Assembly (NCBI RefSeq): GCF_000524195.1
Contig: NW_020170460.1
Span: 130,091 to 194,090, forward strand
DNA from: Echinococcus granulosus
Taxonomy: Eukaryota; Platyhelminthes; Cestoda; Cyclophyllidea; Taeniidae
Direction: 5' to 3'
DNA: 64,000 nucleotides
Under the pieces are notes generated by a model. That model saw nothing but the letters and a program-made list of their open reading frames with translations, had not been told where the DNA came from and did not search any database. The position numbers and the translations under genes were made by a program. Numbering within the stretch: the first letter of the stretch is position 1; every line of letters begins with the position of its first letter. Positions 37,606 to 49,100 of this stretch are shown one piece after another.

Positions 37606-40600
37606 ATGAGTACCGCTGGTTCGTTGGAAAATATAAGCTGTTATCTCATTAGAATGCTTAGGGGATGTCAATGAAAGACTTGAAGCTATTCGTAGTCAAC
37701 GTCTGGAGACTATTAAAAACATTCAGGTGTGTTTTGTTTTTGTTCGTATGTCTTAGCTGTTGAAATCGGAATATGAGCACGTTACTCGATTACTTGAAGA
37801 AGCTGGCGTCTCCCCTGAAGGGTAGGTTGTTGTTATTCTCAACCTTGTAGTGAATTGGATGCGAGACGTAACCTTGGCAAAAGGAAGTTCTGCTCAAATC
37901 CAAAAATGGTATTCAACGTTTACGCCTTATATTCCCTTTACAGGGTCTAGAATTTCTTTTTGAAAACCATATTATTGAACGTAATCCAGCCGCGGTTGCT
38001 AGGTTTTTCGTCGACGAAAAGCGCAATCTCTCCAAAGCAGCTATAGGTTCATACCTCGGGGAAATGTGGGTAAACTATCTCTTCTCTTTTTCCTTTGTTG
38101 TGAGCCCAAAACGGACTTTTGTTTGTTTTTAGCTCAAAGGAATTTAACATGCAAGTTCTGGAGGAGTACCTGAAGTTACATGAATTTGCTGGGCAAGACT
38201 TTCTTCCGGCATTAAGGTAATTAGTTCTCCCATGTGAGTCATTGCTATATTCCTTCTTATTTACGGTTTCCTCCTATTTTGTTGTAGGAACTTTCTCTTC
38301 AGTTTCCAACTACCCGGCGAGAGTCAAAAGATTGACAAGATTCTCCTCGCCTTTGCTCATCAATATGTCCTGCAAAATCCCAGCGCTTTCCACACTCCCC
38401 GTAAGTTAGGTGCCCACGAAGATTATAACGTAAAGTGTTTTCGTGTTTTTTTTTACTTTTTAAAAATCATTATAGAGGACGCTTACGTTCTGGCCTATGC
38501 CGCCATTCTCCTAAACACTACCCTTCATAACACCAATGCAAAGAGCCAAAATCTCAGTCTGGCTGATGAGAAGACGTTCATTCAAACCATGCTGGATTTT
38601 GACAAAGAGACCAATCTCTCCGAGGAGATGATTCGAGTTAGTCCTTGTCATTTTATCTGTTCTCTTGCATTAGGCTAAGCTCTATTCATTTCAAGAGGCG
38701 TTTAAGTGCGTTGGGGCTTTAGATTTTTTAGAGAAAAGCAAACAAGCTGTTTTAACTAAACAATTTTCTCACACCAAATTCTGCCACGCTTATGTACCTA
38801 GCCCAACTTCGAAGTAGAGATCTTTCAGTACTTTTGAACCATCCTAGCATGGCTGGGTTGGCTTTGTCAACGGTTCTGAAATACCAACCTTCAGTGTACT
38901 TCTAGTGGAGTTTTAATGCGCATGCTAGGCGGTAGTATGACTTCATGTGGAAATCTGTCTTAGGATCCTTCTTGCGCGTGTACTTTTCGCGACTGGAAAT
39001 TTTCGCCCACAAGTATGTTCACTGCTCCCCTAGAAAGGTCCGTTCCTATCGTATTTTTACAACAGGTTATGTGCTGATCAGATGTTCCGTGTGCCGAATA
39101 TTTCTAGGGCTGACTGCCATGGTGGTAGGCTTGAAACTATCACAATCGGAATCGTCACTGTCAGACAAACCCATGGCTGACTTCGGACCCTCTACAGGAT
39201 TTAAACCCCTTACCGTGTCTGCGCCTAATTTTTTGCTCACAAGCTGATATACAGCTGAATTTCGTTTGCCTCTATGCCCTGTTGAATTTACACACTACCA
39301 CTGCTGATTGCTATCCTGTTTAATGGCTTCTAAATTGATCCGCGTGATTTGTACCGACTACACTATTATGATGCACATTTCTTCCATGATAATACATATA
39401 TTGTTGACACTAATAAAGCAGGTTTAGTCTCATTAGAGTTTTATGAAGGCCCTCGAGGATATCACTCCCAGGGTAATGTCGTGGTCTAAGTTAGTTGCCT
39501 TCTTTGTGAGTGCGCGATATCGCTCCCTCTTGTGTGCATCATCTCTCCCAGGCCACTTGTTCCTGCACACGCAAGTACACCTTTTTGTACCGTTTATGTG
39601 AACTGAAAGTACAAATCGCGACAAATAAAACCCTTCAGCGCTGTTGGGGTCAGACCGAGGCCAAAGCGAAATGTGTATCGGGTGTGAAATTCGCCTCCTG
39701 TAGGATGCTGAAAATCCACTCCTGGGGTGTTCTTTTCATAGTGGGATGCAAGTGGATAAGAATGAAATCTGTCTAGATCGGCTAGAAACCGTGACTTATT
39801 TTTATGCGGTTGTTTTTTGCTTTGTGTGCCTGTTTATTTCGCTTCTTTCCCTAGAGTGTCTATCATGGCATCAAATCGAAGCCGATTCAGCTGGCAGAAG
39901 AATGCTCCGAACCCAGCATCATGCGTGGCTGGCTATGGAAGCTGGGTAAGTCTTGTGCCCTTTTGTACAATATATTAAAGTCACTTATGTACCACACATT
40001 TAGTCATTGAATGTAATGTAACACCGTTTCTGCGGCACTTCGTCTCAATTTTTTTGCACTTTGGTCCTATTCTGATGGTGCGTGATCATCATCACTATTA
40101 GCGTTTTTTGGCATAATTTGTATGAGGCCTTTAATATCACAGTTGCCCCTCGGTTAGGAACCTATCTAGTGAATATTTCCAACATAAAGAGTATTCTGAA
40201 ATGAAGAAAAAACCAGGAAGGGTCTTATTTATCTTGACTAAATTGTCCACCTTACTAGAGTAGGTCGTCATTGTTTCTTGTTCTTATTTTGTTAGTAGCA
40301 CGGACGCAAGAAAGATTCTATTCACCCGCATTTTTATCGATAACTTTGAAAGGCTATTTTCTGTTTTCCACATTTAATTTTTAATAGACTTTGAGATTTT
40401 TGGTGGGCATTGAAGTGACTTTAATCGGCTGATCCGGTTGTCCAATCGTGAATATTTTATCACTTCTTCCTTCCTCTCTTCCTTTGATCTTGCTTATTGC
40501 GGCTAACAGGTGCAGGAGGGGATCTTTTTGGAAATCCTAGATTGTACCGCCTTATTTCGTTAATACTGCTGTATGCCGTTCAGCTTTCCATGGCTATTTG

Positions 40601-43600
40601 GATACTATTTGTCTTCATGATGCCCTTGTTTCCTTTTTCCGTAGACTTTAAGTAAATGCATGGTTTCGTTTTGTGGGTTCCCTAACTTAACTGCTGCAGT
40701 GTGCTTATAACCTACGCGTGGTCTTGTGAACTACACACCAATTCTCCCTAGGTTAGTCCTTTGGTCTTGATGCTTTTATTCCATTAGCCACATTCTCAAA
40801 GAGTTAGCTGTTTCTTAATTTTCCTTAAATGTATATATCGTTTTAAAGCGGAAATTCATTATCAGATTAACCGCTTTTCTTGATCAAGGATTCACTTGTT
40901 TTATAACACCATTTGCATTCAGTTTGCCTTACACTATTTGTCAAGACTTCGAGTTCATTAATCTTTCCTTATTGTCAATGCGTGCAAATCCAAAAACAGA
41001 ATGTTTGAGCGACTGGTAGTGTTGGAGTGGACAGAGGTGCACGTAATGCCATTCATTTCCATCAGTACCGTAATTGTCATCCACTTCCTTAAGCGATAGA
41101 TTTGCTACAAAATTTCATCACTTCTTTTAAACTAATAACCGCCTAGGAACACATAGTTTGCCGTTTTTTTCATTCCTTCTTTGGAAATGTGGGATTCATT
41201 TAAACAAAATAGAGGAAGGGCGATTTAAATCAGTCGCCGCTAGCAGTTGTAATCACTACTGTTGTTAGCTTTCATTTCGGTCTTCAGCATTAATAAATCG
41301 GACTCAGAATGGTTTTTCTTTTTTTCTTTTCTTGTTTCTTTAGTCTGTAACGTTCGGTTCATCGCTTGCTGTGTTTTACTGTCTTAATATGTCGGGAATT
41401 TGGTTTGCTCTGCAAAAGAAGATGGATGGCTGGATGAGTTCTGCTTCCTTGTGAAGTAATAAACTGTCGTTGTTGGGATCGGTGACCCTCATCAATACAT
41501 TTGTCACTGTTGCCAGATGATGGATAATTGTTTAGTACGCACCTTCATAGTTGTTCTAAAATGTTTTAAAATTCCATTGCAAACGGCTTCTGCTCGTCAA
41601 TCCAGCATCCGGTGCTACATAACGTTCATGAGGTGATCTGATCCACTTAGGATGGGAGCGGACGAGTGTCTGGCATTAAACTATAAGCAAGGTTGCTCCT
41701 TCCAAAAGGGGCGCCATATCCTAAAGCATCTGGTGACAGAGGAACATCCTTAGTTGTACGTAACGTAAGTTCGTCTTCGCCGGTATGCGTGCTTAACGTG
41801 GATACAATGCTCCTTTTTCATCTAAAAAACTTGTGAGTGGAATGCAGGTCCTAAAATCGTTGTACTGGTGTGGTGGAGGCACTTCAGGCGTCCAGCCGGT
41901 TGGAACTACGGTTAAGAGGAATGGGGTAAAGACCTTGGAATGTCCCCTTGCAGAAACAGAGTAACTACATTTAGGAGGAAACCAGATTTGACCGATGGTT
42001 CAGCATGCCTTAATTCATTTAATCAAGTAAATTATTTTTGGACGAGTATTTAAGCACCTTCAAAGTGGGAGACATGAGCGCCTAGTCGTTTGTTCCCTAC
42101 ACTTCTCTCATGCTACAGTGGACTGCGTGGAGATTTAGTTTTGAGGAAAATTTGAGAAAATTGTTGTTCTACGGTTTGAAAACCAGAGTGTGGTTTCTAC
42201 TAATGTCAAGACTTTTCATCATCAGGAAAGCTGCGGAGCACCACCAGAAATAGGTTTGCATAGTCCAGAAGGAAATAGGTTTATGCCGACCGAATAAAAA
42301 GTGTCTCAACCTTTGTCTTTACTAGCTTTGCGTAAAGTGCAGCGTGAATTTCCGTGTGGTCTGAGGGACACGATTTTAAGGCCTGATTAAAAATTTAAAA
42401 CCTTGATGATGTGGGTTTGTATGTGAATTTCAGTGGCGTAGGATGAAGTAGGACCTAATGACCGCACTGAAATCTCTCAAGTAAATGACTCACTCCGCAC
42501 AATTTGATCCCACAAGAGAGGGGCAAGTGGACAGAAGTGGGGTTTCTCAAGCGCGAAGTGTCCATTCTCCCGTGAGTGGTGGTTGCACCACATTTGGAGG
42601 TAGACGCTATCAACTGTGAAGCGACAAACATCCACCCCTCCTTCATAGGAAGCTGTGAGGACGTGTAGTTTGCTGGGATTTCACTTTATTCCGTTCTAAG
42701 CAGGTCTTCGTTCCTGATATTCTGTATCACTTGCAGCTTCCTGATTGAAGTGGCTAAGAAAAACGTTGATTTATTGGAAATCGGATATCATTTCGTATCT
42801 CCTTTCAACAGTAAATCTCCTGTAACTTCTTGTCCATTCTGTACTTCTTCCATCAGTTTCTCCTTGTTTTTACGCTAATGCTTGTATCAAGAACTTTCCT
42901 CATTCGCTGCCATATTACTGATTTCCCTCAGGTTTTACTGCCAACATTGGTCACTTGAGATAGTGCATCAATCTGAATCGGATCAAGATGTGTTTGTTTC
43001 ACTCAACTGGTTCCATTCAGAGTCATTTTTATGCATTGGCACAACTGGGCATTTAACCCAGGGATTCTGTCCTCTTTTTACCATTCAGTAAATTCAGCGT
43101 AGAAGCTTTTGCCTTCGGAAACTGCGGCTTTACGACTTATCCGTTCTTTTCTCAATGACCAAGCGTTTATTTTCCCATTTCTACTTAAATGTGTGACGTT
43201 AATTGTCAATATTTACTTGTTTTTTTTCCATAGAATTTGAAACCCGCCAAGCCTTAATTACCTCATTTTCTTCCTTGTTTCACTTCCATATCCTACCGTC
43301 ACGTTTATTTCCTACATCCATTTTCTCCCCACAGGTGGACGCGTGAAAATTTGGAAGCGTCGCTGGTTTGTCCTGACGGAGGAGTACCTCTTCTACTACA
43401 ATGCTCCTGACGTTAGTTTCACCTTTTCCTTCCCATTTATCCCAATTTCATCCATGAAAATGCTTTGTGACTGTATTTGCGTTTGTGTCGCTTTCAGCGA
43501 ATCACTCAGCGAAAGGGTATCGTAGCACTGGAAAATGTCTGCATCCGACGCGTCAACAATGACCGTTCAAGGGAGTTCTGTTTTGAACTCTTTCCTCGTC

Positions 43601-44624
43601 CTTGCCCCAGCAGCAATAGTAGTGGCGCTGTCGGGAGCGCCGGCAGCAACGGCAGTCTGGGCGGCGGAGGCGGCACAATCAATACACGTAAAGCTGATAG
43701 GGAGGGGATCATCACCACTGGTGAGTGTCCTATTCCCTATCACTGCTATGTAGCATTTCATTGGCTTGGTGTGATTGTCCAAAATAGTAGAACGTTTGAA
43801 GACCGTGCTTGTAATCGTTATGGCGTCCAGAGTTTGCGCGTTTTATGGATTTGCAGAAGGGCGGAAAGATTAAATGCATGGAGAGGCTTAATTGTGCCCT
43901 GTACAACTGGGCTGAAAGCCGTAACACCGGCGGCTTGTTTTTGCTGTTTAACGGTTTGGTATCTTCTTTTTCGAATCTTGAGGTCTTCCCCCTCTCTTCA
44001 TTGCCTTACTTTCTTCAACATAGTTACTATTTCAGTATCCGCACAATAAGACATTCACTCTCACCTATCTGTTTTGAGTGAGGCTGGAATGAGTGGTCGT
44101 CTTGGAGAGACTTGGATGACGCAAAGGGAAACGAAGCAGAGGGGATTAAACTAGCAGACGGGTACAGAAGTTCTCATGTAGTACTCTTAGACCACCTAAT
44201 TGGAATCCGAATTTTTGGATCTTCTATTGAAAGGTCAATATAGTTACCTTTCCAACGGAGATACTAGCGGTTGACATGTTCCAGCTAGAAGAGACTGGTG
44301 AACGCCGGACCTTTACTGATTGTTTGCATTACTTCCCATTGCCTAGACTACCACACCACCTACCGAATGGCAGCGATCAACTCAGAGGAGTACGAGAAAT
44401 GGGTGACCTCACTTCAGCTCATCACTAACCGCTTCGGGATGGTGGCAGCGGCGAGCGGTCTAAATCGCCGCTCAAAGACACCACACCGGGGCGCCTCAGT
44501 TCCCTGCTTGTCCGGCTCCTCCTCCTCCACAAACTCCTCCGCAGTCGCGGCTACTCCTGGTCTGCCGAGTGTCGCATCCCAACCGAATGGTCTTACCTCA
44601 TCCTCAACTAGTCCTGAGGTCTAG
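37606..44624 (+). CDS. Cytohesin: Arf guanine-nucleotide exchange factor with coiled coil, Sec7 and PH domains
   Basis: Twelve exons: 37606-37618, 37653-37726, 37757-37821, 37851-37908, 37944-38065, 38133-38216, 38288-38400, 38476-38636, 39855-39945, 43335-43411, 43498-43720 and 44347-44624; 452 residues. An N-terminal heptad region (ERLEAIRSQRLETIKNIQLL) precedes a Sec7 domain (about 60-245) with AAIGSYLGE and FSFQLPGESQKIDK, in which E150 is the catalytic glutamic finger. The PH domain (about 252-390) has GWLWKLGGRVKIWKRRWFVL with the basic phosphoinositide-binding residues and the two-glycine loop. A Ser/Gly-rich insert (about 319-349) interrupts it. The tail is Ser/Thr-rich rather than polybasic as in vertebrates. 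Cytohesins activate Arf1/Arf6 at PIP3- or PIP2-containing membranes. The 13-nt first exon is the least certain part; everything from GDVNERLEAIR on is firm. Confidence 0.93.
39946..43334. other. 3.4 kb cytohesin intron inside the PH-domain coding region
   Basis: This intron splits the diglycine loop of the PH domain (G from one exon and GT-GGA from the next). I saw no exon, RNA gene or clear repeat inside. Because vertebrate cytohesins switch between two- and three-glycine forms with a 3-nt microexon at this place, a hidden microexon cannot be excluded by eye. Confidence 0.4.
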
Positions 44625-47600
44625 ATAGAGACGGGGAGAGGGAGAAAGGAAGAGATGCACCTGTACCTCTGACTGTCTCCTCACTTCTTCCGCGTCGATG
44701 TTTATTGTGCCTATCTTTTCTGTTTTGTACATACAGCTGATGTTAACGGTGCTATTATTAACTGATTCTTGCAATAATAAGGAGTAACAACTGATACTAC
44801 TCTTCTCTCGGCTTGTTGTTGATGCTTATCTTCCAGGCATTTTAACAGTATCCAACGCGTTCATGTAGGGCCTCTAACATCTGTATATATTCCATCACTG
44901 CATATGAAATTGTAGATAGGCTTGAACGGTGGATTTGAAGCTATACTACTCTTTCGGTCTATTAACAGTATTAAAAACCTTTTGGTTTATTATTTTTAGT
45001 TCCCTGTTCGGTATTACTTTCAAAGGGTTTTTTGTTGAGCCTTTGATATTCCTGACTCCTGTTTTATCATTTTTTTAATATGGGATCCATTCTACCGCCA
45101 ATGGAGATGTTTTGTGATATGGTGAAACGGTTTGTTAATTAATGCATAGCCTATGTGATGAATTGGCCTTCTTTTGTCAGGCGATTTTAATCATCTTGAC
45201 TACAGATGCGTCATCTACTAGGTGAGAGGTCAAACCTCCCCCTGAAGTTGAGAAATGATGCGTGGAGGCGGGGAATCTGCCCAACTAAAGCTACAACCAA
45301 AAATGAATCAAGACTACTCCATAGTGGAGTAAAAAGCAGTCGCTTTGTGTAAAGTTAACTTGAGGAGCCGTTCTGAGATATTTAGTAGCCGATGGTTAAC
45401 CCAAAGTCTGCTTGGCATAAGGACGGTGGTTCCACAACTTGCCTTCAGTGGTTGGGTTAAAGGTGGTTCGTCTTGTCACCCTCTTTACCAAGGTCTCAGG
45501 TAAAAGTCGTCTACTGCTACACCGCTGTTTTATTGTTGTAACTTGCTGTCACTTGCCTGTTGTCGTGTCGACAAACGCAACTGCTGTTCAGAGATCAAGA
45601 AGTGTCTTTGTCCCCGGCTGTTGGAATTCCGGCATCTAGTTGTTTGTTTTGATTGCAAAACGATGGGATATAATCACTTTCATGTAAACAGGTGAAAAAC
45701 GTCACGCCACACTTTTAGGTAAATAAGTCTAGGGTATTGCACCCATTTAACACTGGCAGTGGCTATGCAAACTATTGGTGGGTTGTCAAGTGTCAAGTTT
45801 ACGGTTACAAGTTAACTTGTACACTTAGCTAGGTCTAAGTTAATGTCTGCACTGTTTGCCTTCATGGTTAAAAGCATTTTTTTTCTCATTGTCCATTTTA
45901 AACGACGTAGATTCTTCCACTCTCCTGATCCCCTTTCCTTTCGATGGTCTCGAAACGAGGGATTTCTACCCCCACCCTTCCCATTCCGGGTCATTCAGCC
46001 AACCTGATCAGTAAGCCATCACTTTATTGCCTCCCTTCTACGCAACAGATCATCTAATGGCCTCCAGATATGCGGGTCGATCATAAACTTAGGCCCTCGG
46101 GGTTGACGGAACTTCCTTGGAATACTTTATGAACCTCCCTAGGCGTTGCTATGATTTTCCAAATCCAGCGACTTGCTCTCCTTGTTCTGACAGACACGGC
46201 GGTTTGTAGCTCTCCCTGGTGGGTATGTGGTACACACGTATGTGTAGTTCGCGTTCATGTGTGTACACCCGTGTTTGTGTATTTGTGGATTTTTGTGTCG
46301 CGCGGATTGTGCCATGATCACAGCTTGAAGGCGTGACGCCGTTTCCGATCTAAAGAGGCCGTAAACGATTATCACTGATCTGCCTGAACTATCCTACTGG
46401 TGCGATGAAATTTTCCGTTCTAGTCCATTCTCTCGACGTTATTCCATAGTTGGACTCTTCCAGCTCCAAATGTACTTATTGAGTAGGCAAACAAACTACG
46501 CTTTCTGGCACCAAAAATCTTTCAGTCCAAGCTTCCCAGATGAACTGGCTTTATGTGATTGGGGTCTTGTGGTTTTTTGCATCACCGACATCTTCATGAT
46601 GAGGATGATGATTATGATGCGACTAATCGGTGGCCCGGATCGCATCGCGTACCCGCATGCGCACACGGAAAGTGTCCGCCCGAAACCCGCGATGATTCAC
46701 ACAGAGAGCAAGAGGCAAGTCGTGCCCCCAAAAAGGGGGCACCGGATCTGATGTGATAGCTGCTATGGCGACTCGTCGGTTGATTTATGTCTTCACTGTC
46801 TTGTAGTACTCGAGTCCTCCATGAAGATGTTGCGTGATTATTTGCTTCGAGACCTTTACCACTCAATACGTGCACAGAAGGGTTGTGTTTTGCCATGAAA
46901 AGGAGGCCGTACCACTGAGACACTGGTTAAAACCCGTTGGAGAGCGAAGAGTCCGTTTAATTAAACGATCGACTTAAATGCCATTCTGTCAGAGCATCCT
47001 GCCGAGTGTAACTGAGGCATTGATGGTGGTGGTAAACAGCAATGTCGGAAACCTAATTCCGGGACGAATGGAGTCACCGCTGTCTCGCACCTCTGATTGG
47101 GTGACAAGGCATGTGATATCCGTGATACGTGCTTGCATGACAGATACCGCTACAGGAAAAGCCTTCCCGTGGAGTTATTATAGACCCACAGAGGAGCTAC
47201 GAGGCTAGGGTTGGTTTAAGCCACGCTCAGTGCTACCGTCGTGAAGTCGAAATTGCAGGAGACTGAAATCGAAGTATAATTGTCCTGCGTACTTATCTTC
47301 TCTTTGACCTGTGTCTTCAGCGTCACAGTGATTATCCACAGCCGATTGACCCAACGATCATGGAATGCCTTCCAGTTCCAGACGGGGGCTTCGCAATTTA
47401 TCCGTAGTGGTGTACCTCGTAGATTTCTAGGGCGTTTGTCGATCTCATCTCCTACTGGCTAGTTGCTTCAACGATCTTTTCTTCAGAAGCATTGCTTGAA
47501 GGCAGAAACTGAAGTTCTTTAAAAGTTCGTCTTGATGTCAGATCTCAATGACGCGGATGGCGCCACGTTCTCTGGTCTGAGCTGCTCGGCTCATGGTTCC

Positions 47601-48604
47601 ACTTTCTTCTGAGGTTGAGGCAATTCTCAAACATCGACGTTTTTCAATCGTTCCTTTGTTGTCTCTTCCGATTTATCCGTCTGTACCAGAAACGTTGTTA
47701 GTAATCAATTTCTCGACGTAGATCCGAGTCCTTTGTCTAGCATCAATTGGAATATTCCTGTCTTTCATGAGAGGCGTCGGACGTAGTGCACCAGTGCAGG
47801 ACCGAGCTATCCACTGAAGGCCTTATGTCGTGCTAGGTAGAAAGAGGGTCCAACATGGCTGCCACAACGGAGATTGATATCGTGTTTACGCGACGCCGTC
47901 ACACGCGCACCCGCAGTGTCCTTTTTTAAAAGGTGAGACACGGCAAGATCGCTTACCCTTCTTGTGTGTGTGTGAGAGGCGGGAAGTTAGCATCCCTGTT
48001 TCGCAACATCTCTGGTGATTCACCCGATTCCGTCCCCCAGACTGCCAAATTCACTCTCCTCCTTTGTTCACTCATCTGCTTCCTGCGCCACTCCGGTCGT
48101 TCGGCGGCAGGTAGTCTCGCTACCTCTCTCTGCAAGTTGGTGCTACTGTTCTCTCACGATTCTAAAAAGTTGATCCTTTTAAACACTTCTTTCTCGCATT
48201 AACAACTGTTGTTAATGGCCATTTTTAGTTCTAGTAGCTCCATTGCAAGGTAGAAAATGAGGTTTTGGTCTAGACACCAAGCAATTGAGCCTGTCGTTAT
48301 TGTTTGGACGTAATGATGCGTGTTGTCTGAAAAAAATTTTTTGCCCTAATAGACTCATACTTCGCTTTAGTCGGCGCCATGTGGCGGTACTACACTTTTT
48401 GGTGGGTTTCTCATCCTACTTGGGCCTTTCATGAATTCTTCCTCCCTGCTCCTTTCCATTAATGATAATGGCGTGGCGATTGCTGATGTGAACCATAATC
48501 TCTTCATTTCCAAGCTTTTTCACACGGCCTCCTCTTTTTCCACCTTAATAAATGGCTGCATCATTTTCTCTCCTCTTGAAAAAGAGTTTACCATATTGTA
48601 GTAT
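44625..48604. other. Intergenic region between cytohesin and LYRM1
   Basis: About 4 kb without a supported gene. An AATAAT/AATAAG cluster near 44775 may serve as cytohesin's polyadenylation signal. A perfect hairpin lies at 46722-46742. A GT-rich stretch occurs near 46215-46290. Open frames such as 46470-46751 and 47933-48202 have no family resemblance or splice context. Confidence 0.4.
46722..46742. repeat. Perfect GC-rich hairpin, 8-bp stem and 5-base loop
   Basis: GTGCCCCC, AAAAA, GGGGGCAC: eight perfect pairs, seven of them G-C, closing a loop of five A. It could be transcribed structure or a relic of a repeat; no gene is attached to it. Confidence 0.7.
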
Positions 48605-49100
48605 ATGGCATCGATGAAGGTGGCGGAGAGCTTCGCGATGACCTCAAGCCAACAGAGGGCGCGCGTGCTCGATCTTTACCGACGTATCATGCGATTATCC
48701 AAGACCTGGATCTCAGCCACCCATGAGGCGAGTCAGACCACCAAGGAAAGTGCATATATTCGACAGGAGGCGCGATCTCTCTTTCGCAAGAACGTCCATC
48801 TTTCTGATCCCCAGGAGATTGAGGTGAGGATTCAGAAAGGCATTCGGTAAATAAACATTACCGTCAACACCACTAGTAGGTGTATTGTTCCTTTCAAAGG
48901 CGCATATTCTGGAGGGTGTGTCGCGAGTGGAATTAGCGGAGCACTACAAGAACCCCTACCCGCGTCTGTCGAACCTGCCCCAATACTCCATGGCAAACCG
49001 GTCGATGAAGCGCACTCAGCGTGTCATCGATAACTCCATGCCAGCCTACCTTCGCTCCTATAAGGCGGACAGTAGCCCGGTCTGCGGCCCAAAGCATTGA
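48605..49100 (+). CDS. LYRM1: LYR motif-containing protein 1
   Basis: Two exons (48605-48823 and 48900-49100) with a 76-nt GT-AG intron in phase 0 encode 139 residues. The LYR motif is in VLDLYRRIMRLSKTW, followed by ESAYIRQEARSLFRKN, then RVELAEHYKNPYPR and the C-terminal PAYLRSY; order and spacing match human LYRM1 (122 aa). LYR proteins are small three-helix proteins; many are mitochondrial, bind acyl carrier protein and assist assembly of Fe-S or respiratory complexes, but LYRM1's exact role is not settled. The start may be ATG 48605 or the in-frame ATG at 48638 (MTSSQQRARVLDLYRR), which gives a more human-like N-terminus. An acceptor-like CCATATTGTAG ends only four bases before the first ATG, suggesting a 5' UTR intron or leader trans-splicing. 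Confidence 0.93.

Noticed and set aside
43845..43965. Possible extra cytohesin exon (frame reading KGGKIKCMERLNCALYNW)
   Set aside because: It follows an acceptor-like TTGCAG, but the required phase after the preceding exon gives an immediate stop; joining 43720 directly to 44347 reproduces the PH-domain motif without a gap.
46470..47208. Cluster of short frames considered as a gene between cytohesin and LYRM1
   Set aside because: Frames on both strands overlap, none has protein-like conservation signals, and no chain of phased splice sites was found.
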